From contig NC_083598.1 in assembly GCF_020882245.1 (NCBI RefSeq), positions 79,117,714 through 79,181,713 of the forward strand: DNA of 64,000 nt. The letters are read 5' to 3'. The first letter of the stretch is position 1. Each line of letters opens with the position of its first letter. The notes beneath the pieces are model-generated. The model saw only the letters and a list, made by a program, of their open reading frames with translations, made no database searches and was not told where the DNA came from. The position numbers and the translations under genes were made by a program. Origin of the DNA: Rhopalosiphum padi. Its lineage: Eukaryota; Arthropoda; Insecta; Hemiptera; Aphididae. Shown here one piece after another: positions 47,811 to 62,101 of this stretch.

Positions 47811-47818
47811 ATATAGAA

Positions 47819-50800
47819 GATGATTTTGTCATTTTGTCATTTAATCACGTGTTTTGGTTTCTCTATTCGAGCTAAAACTTTATTTTAAACGTTATTTTTG
47901 GATATAGATACATTTATAATTATGTATGATATATAATAAATTAAAAAAAAATTATTAAGATGATTTGGTTCCAATTTTTTTACAACAGAGAAATGTCAGC
48001 CTTTATCAAATAATTGTACATAGTAGAAAAGTACACAACTAATAGGTACAATTTATACAATTTTATAGATACCACATAGTCTATAAATGAAAAGTTATTC
48101 AAATTACAATTAAATTTTTTATCGTAATTTAAACAAATTTGGCACGTGATTAGTTTATAGATATAAATAATTGCATAATATTTAACATACACCAAGAATC
48201 TTTTATCCAATAACGCAATACCTAATTATTACGTTAATAATTTAATTTGAAACACAACAACATTACAATTTGTTTATTCTATTTATATATCATACAATTA
48301 ATATGAAGGAGTCTAATAATGCCATTCAGTTATATTATTTATATAATATATAGGATCATTAAACATACATTAGACACTAATTTATAATAATCACAATATT
48401 ATTTAAATAATTTACATATTAAATATATAGATATTATGTATGGAGAATTGGGAAAACTATGGCGTATTAAAAACTTGAAGTTTTCACATATTAATTGGAG
48501 TGTTGTAAAATCATAATTTATAATACAATAAATTTTAAATTAAATTATGTCATAAACAGTATTTATAGTATGATGATTTGTGACATTTTATTTGTAATCC
48601 AGTATATTATATCCAGCGTCAAATTAAATAAATATATGAAAGTTTATACAATTTTGCATTTCTAAAAATCAGTTAATAAAATAAATTATATACGGGAAAA
48701 CCACCAATTAGTAGTTATTGTCGGCCAACTTGGATCGATGACAGATAATACTCGATAAGGCTGATAAGAGTCAAATTTTATTAACACTCGTGTTTATCGA
48801 GCAATCTAATCTAAACTACTTAACTACTATAATATTATACTTTATTCATTTATATAATAAAATAAAATAAAAAAGACGCTTACATTTGTGACGATTGATG
48901 AGCCAAAGAGATAAAGTCCTTTTGGCTTTTACAAAATAAGGGTTACTAATATAATATTCATGAGGAATATAAAAATCACATCGTATAACATTGTACGTAA
49001 TAAAAAAATGTTCATGTTAATAGGTGGTGTCATACTACCATAAAAAAAAAAAAATGTATTAATTTTTTTAATCTTTAAGATATTAATTTGTTTTGTCGCG
49101 CACTCGTTATTCTGAAATTATTATTCACTGTTTGACAATATTTGTTAAAATGTATAATAAATATTTTAGTTCAAATTTTATTTTACATTAATATACATAT
49201 GTATAATAAATTTTAACTCACGAGAGATCATTAAAGAAAATTGATAATTCATATATGTTATATGCTCTATAGTTTATGTGTTTAAAAGTTGAAGTGAAAA
49301 TATTATTTTAATACAGCCATATTAGGCGATACTTTTATTCCAGTCTGTCTTAGAAAAATTGACTAAATTAAATTAATGTCCAGAATAGTTTGAAGAACAA
49401 GAAAAGACAATATTAAAGGTGGTTTTATTGATAAAGACTTAATCATACCAGATTCAATCAAAATAAAAAAATAAGACACAAACAATTTATTTTTTGACAA
49501 TGATAATAGTGAGAATAGAATTTTGATATTTTCAATTAAGTTTAATTTAATTAAGTTGCATTGATAAGATAACTGGTTCAGGGATAGTACTTATCGATCG
49601 GGTTTAGCAATTTTATTTGGTTCATGGTCTTATATAGATGGACAAACTTTTCCTTCAGTATCTATTTTGACGATAAATAAAATAATAGGAACATGTACCG
49701 CGATTTTAAAAGTATCATTAAGATTACATACTAAATTACTACATTTCTCATTCTAATAAGCCATATTGTAATATTGGTTGTGCAGTGTGCACTTGTACCA
49801 TAGTAAAGTAAATTACTAAAAAGTAATATAAAAAAATTATAAATTAAATATCGGTGCATATTGAATACATACATTTTTGCATTAATACGTTGTTTTTTTT
49901 TTGGTCAAATACTTAAAAATTTGTCAAACCCTCTCGTGCACACGGGCTATGTAGGGTATAGTCTGCGGCTTCATGTGAGGGGCTCATGTTTATCATAAGT
50001 ATCAAAGCATTTTTGATAATATTTTCTTTAATATTAAAAAATACATAATACAATTTTTTTTTAGTTTTCTAGTGACCCGCGTGATAATTTAAAATATAGA
50101 CTTATCATTAAATCTTGCTATCACAGCTTATAACGTTTGCAACACGTATACTTAGACATTATAGGCTATATATAGAATAATTATTTTTGTTTTTATGGTT
50201 TGTAATTAAAGACCATATACCTATAACTAAGTCCAGCGAATAGGACAGTATCATGTTGACATCGATATGTATTTAATGCATAATTAGCTAGGTATTATAC
50301 TATTATTGTTCTATGGTACTGGTTGGATAGATAAAATTTAAGTTTTGTTATCTGTGATTTTACTGCCGACCGTCACTGATAGACAATATTTTCGATAAAA
50401 TAATAACAATATAACATTATATAAATATGTGGAAATTCTTCAAAAATATTCAATATAGTATAGGTCACTATATACTTTAACTTTAAGAAGTTACATAAAT
50501 TTTCTTTTAATAAATATAATTCAAATTTCAAACTACTATTATTACTACAGTGTGTTGTTTAATATTCTACTGTAAAACTATGTGTGATTTTAGATTCTGA
50601 GGGAAGCAAAGAAGTTAAGTAGTATATTTTCAAAAACTTATATTGTAGATTGAGTCCTATGTAGTAAAAGAAAATGTTGGCTCAGAATCGTTTTTTAAAA
50701 TAAAATATTTATTCTTTCCTTTAATTCAATAAAATTACATTGAGTAGGTATTCTATCCTAGATGCAAAATATGTTCGATGATTTTTTTTCTTGCGAGGGG

Positions 50801-52680
50801 CCCTATTTTCTTATTACATAACCTGTGAATAAAGTCTGCGCATGCTTATGGACATAACTGTATTTAAAAAATAAAAACAGTATATTACATTTAAATTTTA
50901 CAAAATTATACAATTATTTGGAACAGCCGAAAAATAAATAAATATTCCAAAACTATTTTATAGTGTTTTATGATATTACGAATTATATATTTTGTAATAT
51001 TAAACTGTTTTTATGGTCAATATATAAGTATTTAATTTATTTTTAGAAAAATAGTATAAATACGTTTTTCAAGAATTAAACTTGTAATTTATTTTAATAA
51101 TATCAATATTATATATTTATGACAAAAAAATATACAAATGCTAAACAATTTCATAATTCAGTTAATATTTGAACAGGTGGTTAGGTTGGTTAATATGTTG
51201 AACAGGTGGTAAAATGTAAGAATCCGGGTGGAAAAAGGTCAGATGATGAAATGCGAGTATGACAACCGTCTACCTACAACCTACATTCTTTTGTATTCAT
51301 ATTCTATAACTTTATTTTAATACTGTAACTTGCTATTAACGAAAATGTGTATATAATCAAAGACGCTATAATATAATAAAACTAGAAACTTTGTTTTTGT
51401 ACATTAATAGATTACATAATATGTACATATTAACATGTATATATCTACTCTTAAAATTCAATACACTTTTAATTTAAAAATATTTAATAGTAAAACATTT
51501 AATAAAGATGTTAATAACACAATACGGGTCTAACAGTGACAATCAAGAACACTAGTTTAACACATATTATTGATAGCCCAGGTAAATAGTAAAGGTAAGT
51601 AAAAACGAACAACCAAACCAATATTTTAACAAAAGATTCGTGTAATTATCAAATCAACAAATGTCACCCAAGAATATTCATGATTCATGAATCATGAATT
51701 TACGATCAACCATCTTTATTATAGAAATACAGATTAAATATTAACTATGATATCAAACATTATTATGGACTTAAATTGAAATTGAAATATTGTTTCAAAA
51801 TAATGCAAAGAATAATATGAATAATACAGATTAATATGAGATAAATAATGGATTAACATTACAATTTGGGAAATATTAAAATAACATCCTTTTTTCAGTT
51901 ACATATTTATATAATATATTAAGACATGTATAACAAGAGAATTAAAGAATGATGTCTAGAAAAATGTCGAGGATAAAAACAGTATTACTAAAAAAAATTA
52001 TATTATTATGTTCATTATTATATTATTTTATGGAACTATTATTTTTAAATTGAAAATAAAACTTTTGAATAGCAAGTATTGTAAGTAAACATTTATAATG
52101 AATTATAAAAAAAAAAAAATTATATTTTTTTCAAATTATTTTTTTATTAGAACATAGTTAATATGTAACAATTGAATATTGATCATTATCAAGTATTTGT
52201 CAGTTTGTGACATAATCAATCAAGTTTCATTAAGAGGACGTCAGCGCAACATTTGTGAACAGTGTCTATTATATATTATAACAGAAAAAACAATTTCATA
52301 ATAACATATTTCTCATTTTGAACTATACGCGGATAAGAATTAGGATAAACAATTTATACAATACAAATTTCTAAAGATTATATAATCCAGAAATCTATAT
52401 TACTAACCAAATACTTATTTTAATTATATAGTTTATTACTATTTAAAACACGGTAAACAAAATAATAATAAACATTAAATATATTGGATCTATAATAAAC
52501 ATTATAAATAAAACACAAATACGTGAATATTGAATAAATGTCTATTAATAAATAAATTAAAATAAATATTAACTAGATATATCACATTTTTTTAATATTC
52601 TGTTGAAATTATGAAAATATAATATTATAAATGATTATTTAAAATTCAGATGTAACTCCTAATAAAATAAAAAAAACATA
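47819..52680. other. gene-poor region
   Basis: No protein-coding gene was recognised. A donor-like site on the minus strand (CACAAAT|GTAAGCG, exon edge at 48884) could belong to an alternative non-coding first exon of the transporter. At about 52231 the words TTAAGAGGACGTCAGCGC match the end of the foldback element at 52707 and may be a solo end of the same family. Confidence 0.4.
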
Positions 52681-52706
52681 ACTCAGTATCGACGTCTGTG
52701 ATGCAG

Positions 52707-53151
52707 TTAAGAGGACATTGTACCCGTATATGTTGTCTCTGTCTTACATACATACGATATGGAAAATTTTCGTTCAGCGCAGATCAGCAGAATTCATTTT
52801 GTGATGTTAGCTTTAATATTAGAGTAAATTTACCTAATATTAAATTTAAAGATAATAATATTATCTAGGAAATGTCATATGTTTTTATTGATATTATTAT
52901 CATTTTAAAAAGTTTTGGAAATTTTAAAGCTGGAATATTTTATATAGCTATAATTTACTTTAAAATGATAATATCAATTAAAGCATATGACATTTCCTAG
53001 ATAATATTCTTACATTTAAACTTGATGATAGGTAAATTTACTCTAATATTAAAGCTAACATCACAAAATGAATTCGGCTGAACGAAAATTTGCTATGATG
53101 TACGTTATTAGTATGACAGAGACAACACATGTGGGTATAACGTCCTCTTAA
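52707..53151. mobile_element. foldback element, 445 bp, near-perfect palindrome bounded by TTAA
   Basis: Two arms of about 190-200 bp (52711-52910 and about 52959-53147) are inverted copies, separated by about 50 bp. Both begin TTAAGAGGAC from the outside, then share TGTTGTCTCTGTC, AAAATTTTCGTTCAGC, GAATTCATTTTGTGATGTTA, TTAATATTAGAGTAAATTTA and TATCTAGGAAATGTCATATG. It has no open frame. The transcript would fold into a long hairpin. TTAA at both ends could be a target duplication or part of the element. High arm similarity points to a fairly young insertion. Confidence 0.85.
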
Positions 53152-56100
53152 TGCGACATTGAATTTTATAAAATAATTATTTTTTAATCAATATAATATG
53201 TAAGCTAGTGTTGATGAACTCTAGTATCTATTTGTATGTACTTAATCAAGTTCACTGCCATTATTTAATTTTGTTTAGTTTGATAACATATATTATAATA
53301 TTCACAAATAAATTAAATTATTAATATAAGTATTGTATAGTAGTTAAATATGCCGTTATAATTTATTTTCAAAGCATTAATGTCTTATCAAAAATATTAC
53401 GAAGTTTAATTAATAATTATTTGCAAAGAATTTGATGAGTACTTATATTTGTATGGATCAAATATAAATAAAGAAAGACATCAGTTTACCTAACGTTTTA
53501 ATATGGTGTATTTTAATGGCTTGTGAATGGGTTGATAAATTTAAGAAAATATGTAAAATAGGTTATACAAAGTTGCTTTTAGAGGTGTCAAATATTCGTA
53601 CAATATTAGATTTAAAGAAAGGAATTATAAAACGATTTTATTATAATGTAAAAAAAAGGAGGAAACTACAGATTTAACAATGACAACATCTTAAATCTTA
53701 ATGTTCATCAAGATTAAGAAGTCGGTTAATTAAACGAGTTAAATTAATATAAATAGTATTAATAATTGATATAATTTATCAATAATTTCGGCTAATTTAA
53801 ATCTAAAAAGTGATTATCAACAAGCCAAATCTTAATTATATTCTATAGGAAATATTTTTAAATGTACCTAATAATAAATAATTCCTATTAATTTGTGACA
53901 AAATTTGAAATATACATCAATAAAATATTATTTATACACGATAATTAATGCATTAACAATTTATATTAATGACAAGAATCAAAAAGATCAATATCGAAAA
54001 ATGCTCAAATAACACGTACAAAGCAACAAAGGTATATAATAATGTTCTCGTTATATTTCGCAGAGGAAAATACTGATTATTTACGAAAATAATACTATTG
54101 GTAGGTAATACGTAGCATATAATAAATTATACATATTCTATCAAATAAATTATATAAAAAGGTTAATTTCATACAACCCTACGTGATGCAATTAATATTA
54201 TAAAAATTTAAAAACATTTTAATGAGTCTAAAAGTTTTCAACAAATGTAAAAGACGCAAATTTAAATCAAAAATCAAACTTATGATTCCTCTAAAATCTA
54301 TGACATAAATATAAAAAAAAAAGAAAATGGTAAAACTGTTCAATGTTCATTTAAAAAATATAATTCAAGTTTTTTGATACTAGAAGTAATATTTTCTAAT
54401 TACATGGTATAATGAATAAATAAATTCAAAATTAAATGATTAAAAGAAGAAAATCAAGAATGTTTATATATAGCATAAAAAGAACTGAAATATTTTGAAA
54501 ATTATATCACGTCATAAAATGTTAATATAAATTAATAGTGAAAATCCAAGTATCTACAATTATTATATTCAATAATTTAGGAGGTGTCATATGAGATTAC
54601 ATAAAAAAAAATACAAAATTAATAGTTCCAAACTACTCGGTCTATTACGAATTTAAAATAAAATAAAATCTTCGAGTTATACAATCAAGAATTCACCTGT
54701 ATTTTGTTACTATATCCATATTTTATTTTTGTATCAACGTAGCGGTTCGAATATTTTTGGATTAAAAAATATTTTTATATAAATATAATAGAATAGGAAT
54801 ATGAGCTTAAATATTTAAATGATCTTTTCAAACTATAATCAAAATAAATAATCAACACAAACAATAATAAAATAAACTTAATCATAATTCAAATATTAAT
54901 TATTAACCGTGTTACAATTAATTGAAAATAATATACTTAATATTATTATTATGTGGGTACTTATATATTTTGTTAAAGTTTGTAAAAATGTGTACAAGTA
55001 CGACTAATTGTGACAAGTCTATTAAGAATTTAGAATTACTATTATGTTTATTGTCAATATTCCATAATATTGAATGAATCTCTAGTACTCACGTGTATGT
55101 TTTAAATGTAGTATTTTTTTGTTAATAAAATGTCTAAACTAAATTATTATATTATTCGAGGATTTTAATTAAATCAACACAAATTATTACTTTAGAACAC
55201 TCACCTAAGTATTATTTTGTATACTGTTTAATACTCAAACATGTTTTTAGAACATTGAAATAAAATAACGATACCACGTGTTACTTGATCACACAGCAAA
55301 ACGTAACTAAACTCGCTTAGTCGCTCCTGGTTGATGAGACAGGAATCTACGTTCGTTATGGTAGTATGGTACCCAACGTATATTTTTATACATGCCACAA
55401 GCCAGGTGTTCTCAAAATGTTTTTATCAACTTCAAATCTATCTACGAAATTTTAATTAGCGGTATGAGAATAAGTAATATCATTAAAAATATGAAGATTT
55501 AATAATAATTATAAATGAAAGAATATAGTTAAAATTTGAATATCTTCTAATTACCTATATTAATTTATTGTTGATTAAATGTTTGTTGAAAACACCATAA
55601 ACATATTTATAACAATATTTTTAAAAAAATAATAAATAATCGAATTGAATTTTAACAACTATTGAAATAATTTGAATTAACTAAAAATATTTTGGTAAGC
55701 ATTTTTAAGCACCCATTATGGGATTGTGTTGCAGTATGTCAGTATGTATAGGGTGATATAATGTTTTGACTGCTTAGGGTTCGTTGTATTTTGAATGTAT
55801 ATCGTTATCGTGCACATGTAAAATTACGCAATACAACATGTAAAATGATACAAGCAGAATTTTTTTACTGTAAATTTAAATTTTTTTATTATAAAAATAT
55901 ACTTACTAATTAAACTTTAAATTTTTATATAGGTATTTAAAAGTAAACAATATATTATTAATTTAATAATTACGTATTTAATAGTGTATTACTATAATTT
56001 AGCCACCGATAATAGATATAAATCAAAATGATGTCTAAATCTGTATTGAATTAGAATTTAAAAAAATAACAAAAACATGGATATATGAGGACATATTTTT

Positions 56101-59100
56101 AGTAGAAATATTTTTTCAAAGAATTTTGAATATGATTTATTTGAAAAGCTGAAGAATAAAATACAATTAATTTACTAATAAATAATATTATAATTTGTAC
56201 TTTCTATTATTTATCAAAATGTAATATAATATAGGCAGCTGTAAAAGCTAAAAACTTACACGCAAGTAATATCTCATGTATTACACATTAAAGAATTCTA
56301 GATACTTAACATTCATCACTAGTATCTTATTTTTATACTTGGTATTTCAAATGCATATATCTATATTTTACAATTCTACATACATTATACATATAGAGTC
56401 AAAGTCAAAGAGTCAAGTGGTCCAACCAGTTATTGAGAAAAACGATGGAATATGATTACTAGTTTGTAACTCTGAACTCTGAGAAATACAAACATGACCA
56501 TATGTAATATTATATATGCCTACAATATGTTTATTGTCTATAACCTATACATACCCTGATACCCAGTGATATATATTATTTCCATTTAATACATAATATA
56601 GAACATTTTAGATTATTGATACAATTATGATTAATGAATGATGATATACCAGTATAACTACACACATAATTTATTATGTTGGTCTGCATGTTACAAATAT
56701 AGGTCTTGTACTCTCGTGCAATATAAAAACCAATTTTTCTTAAAAAAAAATAATAAAATTTATTAATTTTACTCTGCCCCAAGCCCCGCAAATCATGGGG
56801 ACACCCAAGATGTAGTATAGCATTTTCCACATATTATAAGTAAGTATTACTTATAATAGCAGTAAACTACTGCCCAACAATGTCCCTTTTCATACAAGTT
56901 AGTAGTTTGTTAATTTTTATTGAATTATACTTATTATTAATCAAAATTTGTCCTTTCAAACATGTTAACGGATAATCAATAAATACAAGTAGGTATATAA
57001 TATATTGATGAATGATGAGTGATGACTACAACTGCTCTAATAGTCATTTAATCTTTATCATAATATGCGAAGTTTAAAAATTTATTTTGTGGGGCTTATT
57101 TTTATTTTTTTATTTTTAGATTCTATAGCTTTAAATTTTAAACAAAATTTAATATATATTAAAAAAATTAAAACTAACCTATGGATTGAATATATTGTTA
57201 TATAAATTTTGGATGATTAACTTAAACATGATCATTGTTCACCTTTATGCCTTATTTTATACTTTAGTTTAATATTTTACTAACATTTTGAATTTAGACA
57301 TTTTTAAACATAGGTACTGAAAGAATAAAGATCATAAGTATAAATGTGTTTTCTAATGTCACTAACTTTTATTTTATATTATTAAGATGACCTTTTTTTA
57401 CTAAATTGTATACAGCAGAATAATATATTTTATAATGTAATGTAATATGGTAGTTGGTACATGAAAGTTTTTTTACATACCTAAATATTTTTGTCTAAAA
57501 TGTTTAATAAAGTACTTAGAAAATGTTCCTAGAAATATTTAAATATAAATCTATGTTTGGAATACCTACTCATTAGTCATTTAGTCATTACCAATAAATG
57601 ATAAAACATTTATAAATTCATTAAAAATTATAATTTATTGAAATCTTTTGTGGATGTTTTGTAGGAATTTACTGGTTTAAATGTACCTTCCTATAAGAAA
57701 ATTGTTGTAATTAAAATGGTATTTATAAGCTATTGTGATAACCTACAAAATTTTCCAGTACATTTAATTCTGTTACTGCAACTAATACCGATTAACACTA
57801 TGTTATATTACTATAAGACAATTATATAATCCACAAGACAAAATAATATAAATAAGTTTATTCAATAACACATTTAGCATATAAAAGTAAGTTTACTATT
57901 ATCAGTGATGGCGCCAGATAATTTTATTGGGGGGTGATACGGGGCCAAATTTTTTTCTGGCGAGACATTTATGTATGGTCACTTGATCACCCATTAATTT
58001 GTTTATACCATATTTTCAGGAATAAAAAAAATGTTTTGTGTATAATATTTTATATTTCTAAATAAATAATCAAAAAATATATCTACTATATTATTAATAC
58101 AAATGTACTACAGTAAAACTTTAAATTTCTTCCATTTTCTTTTATTTGTATGTAACAATACATAACATTTATTTTTAATGTATGAGATTCTAGAAATTGT
58201 GCAGATAGTATTTTTATTTCTAAATGTCCAAAAACAGCATATTTAATTTGAATATAACAATTAAACTTAAAATAATATAACTTAAGTCTAAAAATTCTTT
58301 AAACTTTAAAGTAATTAATACTATTTTATATAAAAATAATGACTTACAATTTCTATATTTACCTACTTACATATTCTTAACATTACATTATTGGAAAGGG
58401 AAAAAACAAATGTTGGAGGGAGGCAATTGCAAGGGAAGATCCAGGGAGGGGGCACTGGGGGCAAGTGCCAACCCTGTTGGAAAAAAATAATATTAAAAAA
58501 CATAAATTTTTATCATATTGTTTTTTTTTTTGGTGGGGGCTATATCTATATTATATAATTTTTCCTATAAAGTTCTCTAACCATAAATACATGCTGGATC
58601 CGCCTTTGGATACTTGCCTACCCTTACCCTTGTGTAGCGTAGCCCCTGGATATAATATTACATCAGAAGGTAAAAATGAATAAAAAAATCTAATACTATA
58701 TCCCTCTCCCCACAAAAAAAAAAACACAAACTAGGATAAAATAGCTTACTGAAATAAAAATAGATGCAAATGCTATACATTATTACTAAAATAATACTAA
58801 CTAAGTATTGGTTAAAATTTTAAAATTTTGACGTCTGAGAAAAATACAGTTAAGCAGTTTACTTTATGTATTGTTAGGTACCTACCCATTTGTATCTAAA
58901 CCATAATATAACATTAAACTTCACCAATAAAAAAGAAATAAAATATGAAAAAGTTCATATAATTTAAATTTTGAAGTCGATATGAAGAATTATAATTATT
59001 ATATTACCTATTTTATAATTTGGAAATTGTTTTAGATAGTTTTTTCATAGAACTTTTTATATTTGAGTTATTTTAAAGCGATTCTATTGTATTATCTACT

Positions 59101-60263
59101 TACAGTTATAATAGAAAGAAAATTTTATGTTCATTTAGTCGAGTAATAATATTGGTTGAAATTTGAAGCGCAGAATTAATTAAATTATGAAATAGAATTT
59201 AATGTATTAAATTGTATTACAAATGTAATATGTATCATTTTAATGAACTTCACCAAGGTATTTTGTAATTTTTAAGTTATTGAAATTTCAAACATGAAAA
59301 AATTTAAAACGCTACTAAAATACTTACCGCGATATCTGTTGATAATTGATAACATATCATGTGTGCCGGGGTTGTTGAAAAACACAGCCGAATTAAAGAA
59401 ATATTATATTTTTAAAAGTATATAACTCTTACTTATTAGTTATTAGAGTAACTTATACTACAATAAAATTCAATATGACAATGTTGAAATCATTATTTTC
59501 TTTCCCTAAGGTTGAAATGTCGTATGTCAATAATTGTCAATGTAAACAATGTTTACGATTTTACGAGTAACGACTAACGACAAATACGACACCGTATGTT
59601 ATCATTTTATTATTTATTGTTATCAATATTATCACATCAGTGGTGTAGCCAGGAGGGGTTTGGGTGTTGACCCCCCCCCTCTTCGGCCATATATTTATCA
59701 AAAATATAATGTTTATAATATAGGAATACAATCATTTATTTGTGGTGAAATCATAGACCTTATACTAATAGTATAAGGTATTAAGGTCTATGGGTGAAAT
59801 GTATTCTGTTATGCCGTATTCATGTTATCGACTGCACTGGTGATAATAATCATTATCATTCAATTATTTTATTATTTTAACACGGCTGTGGATTTATTTT
59901 ATTTTATTACTAAACTAAATTTTGATGGACATTATCGTCAAGGCTGATACTAAAAGGCCTTGTTATTTAAGGTTCCTAGATAATATCTGCTTAAGTGGAA
60001 TAATTTTTGTTGGACAATTGTTGTTGCTTCGACGTTTGGGGTGTTTAGACTGCTTAGACGCTTAGTACTTAGTAGTTACTTAAATGTATTAATATACTTG
60101 AAGAGCCATCTGTTTGACTATTTGAGCGTGAGCGACGGCCGCTGTGAGTTGTGACAGTTTTAGTTATTTTCTATTGAACATATTATTGTACCATAGTGCG
60201 CAGAGATCTTATTTAGATGTGTTCTTTTATTTGCTTTCTTGAGTAGTCTTTCCATTTTGCAGT
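53152..60263. other. gene-poor region with element ends
   Basis: No gene was recognised. A minus-strand donor (ACTTAG|GTGAGTG, exon edge at 55205) lies beside a less A+T-rich stretch at 55250-55400 that could be a promoter and non-coding first exon of the transporter. Element-like ends occur at 57904 (CAGTGATGGCGCCAG), about 58429-58605 (GATCCAGG...GGATCC with G-rich interior) and 59638 (CAGTGGTGTAGCCAGGAGGG), but none could be paired with a clear target duplication. Confidence 0.4.
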
Positions 60264-60271
60264 CTGTAACT

Positions 60272-60628
60272 CAGTGCTGTAGCCAGGATTTTTTTTTTTT
60301 GCTGGGGAGAGGGTTAATTTTTGATGGCTAATTATGACAACAAATTAAGTTTGCACTGTATTTCTGACTGTATAATTCATATAATTATACATATATTAGC
60401 AAATCAAGATCCAGTAAGTGTGATAAGAGCGGCGTTGCTTTCTCACCACAAATGGTTAATGATTTTTTTTTAGTTATCTCCGTATTCGGGGCAACGGGTT
60501 ATCACGGCATCACGCATACAAAATTGTATTTTCAATAAAATTAATAAAATTATTAACATTATTGTCGTCTGACATTTCGGGTGGGGGGGAGGGATTGTGC
60601 CCGAATGCTCCCCCTGGCTATGGCACTG
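60272..60628. mobile_element. hAT-like MITE, 357 bp
   Basis: The left end CAGTGCTGTAGCCAGG and inverted right end CAGTGCCATAGCCAGG match closely. The flanking octamers ctgtaact (60264-60271) and ctgtgact (60629-60636) agree at 7 of 8. G-rich tracts lie inside the right end. It is non-coding. The single copy at 59638 with CAGTGGTGTAGCCAGG appears to share this terminus. Confidence 0.68.
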
Positions 60629-61013
60629 CTGTGACTCCACAATGCACATTCAGTAATTGGGAATCTTCTGCTTTGTGTTCTTCACCACATTTCACAAACA
60701 CAGATTTTTTAATATTCACAAACGACTAACGTTTTTGTGTATTCTATAGTAGTATAGTTCATTAAATCTAACACGAGTTAAAAAAAACCTTATTTATAAA
60801 TTTATAATCAAGAAAAATTGTTTTGTTAGTGCGTTAATATTTAGGTACATGTGTATTTTTTTAATAGGTTTTTATATAGAATATAGATCGTCAAATAAGA
60901 ACTTCAAATTGATGCGATGGTGAAAATTATTATTTTTCTAAGAGTTCTAATTTGTTGAACTTGAAGTTAGATTGGAGATTTAGAGGTGGGTGATCTAGAG
61001 AGGTGTCTTTTGC

Positions 61014-61394
61014 TAGAGTTCTCAAAGTGTGGGGCGCGACCCTCCGGAGGGCCGCAAAAGCTTTATAGGAGGGGGGGGAGCGCAAGAAAATTTTAAAAAT
61101 CAATATTGCATTGGTAGGACAGAAAAAGATTTGTGAAATTGCCGTAAAAATAATCGCGTTCTGTATTGTATACGATTCAGTATAATTATACATCACATAT
61201 AGCAGCAACAATCAACACGTATACAATAAATTTGTAATGTTAATATCAATATTAGCCTATAGGTATTTATTGTTTGTTTTTAACTTTTTGTTACTCTAAA
61301 CATGACTGTTAAAATTATTTTTATGAGGGGGGCTCACGTCTGGCGTTGACCAAAAAGGGGGGGGGGTTTGGCCTGAAAAGTTTGAGAACCTCTG
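61014..61394. mobile_element. hAT-like MITE, about 380 bp
   Basis: The left end TAGAGTTCTCAAAGTGTGG and inverted right end CAGAGGTTCTCAAACTTTT are degenerate inverted copies of a common hAT terminus. Long G runs lie inside both ends (about 61071 and 61365). No convincing target duplication remains, so the limits are approximate. The minus-strand frame at 60930-61211 overlaps it and is not a gene. Confidence 0.5.
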
Positions 61395-62101
61395 TAAGCT
61401 GCTATATTGTTGTATCTTCAATCTTCATTTGTCAGGCTATTGTTTGTTTTTATTTTTAAAAACGATAAACTAGATACATTTTTATTTATATTAGGTAGCA
61501 AAATTTGTTAATGTTGATTGAAGTACCTAAATGGTTTGTGTCTTTTTTTTATTTGTTTCTGTTATTCAAATCAAACGTGCATATTTAATAAGAAAATTTA
61601 AGTATAGGTAACAATAACGATAACAGTATAGAACGAGAACGATAGCGTTGGTCGTTAATTAAATGTAACAAGGTCGCCGTCGGCGAATAATTAAATGTCG
61701 TATGCGGTCTAGTAGGTATAATAGGTATATAGACTGAATGTATTATGGAATCTATGTATACCTACAGCACGCGATTGTCAGCAAGTAAAAATACGTAATA
61801 CATATTTTTTTAATTACGTAAGGTAATTAAAATTGGGAGCACACAGTACACTATGCACATGACGTGGAAGTGCGTAATGGTCAAAAGCTAACGCTTAATG
61901 AGGAACTGTAAATCTCAAGTAAAAATCTAAAAGCTGATATTCCTAATTTTATGATGAAGGCGTTGTATTATAGCCCATTATTGGCTGCAGTTATTATTTT
62001 TTATCTTCTATGCACTTGATTTAGTATTTTTAAGAAATATCATTCGGCATTCCTCTTTTGACATTAGAAAAAAAAAGAAATTACAGAAATTAATGAGATA
62101 T

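Noticed and set aside
59638..59840. CAGTGGTGTAGCCAGG with a later CACTG as a possible complete MITE
   Set aside because: The right side does not extend the inverted repeat and the flanking octamers do not match, so only an isolated end is supported.
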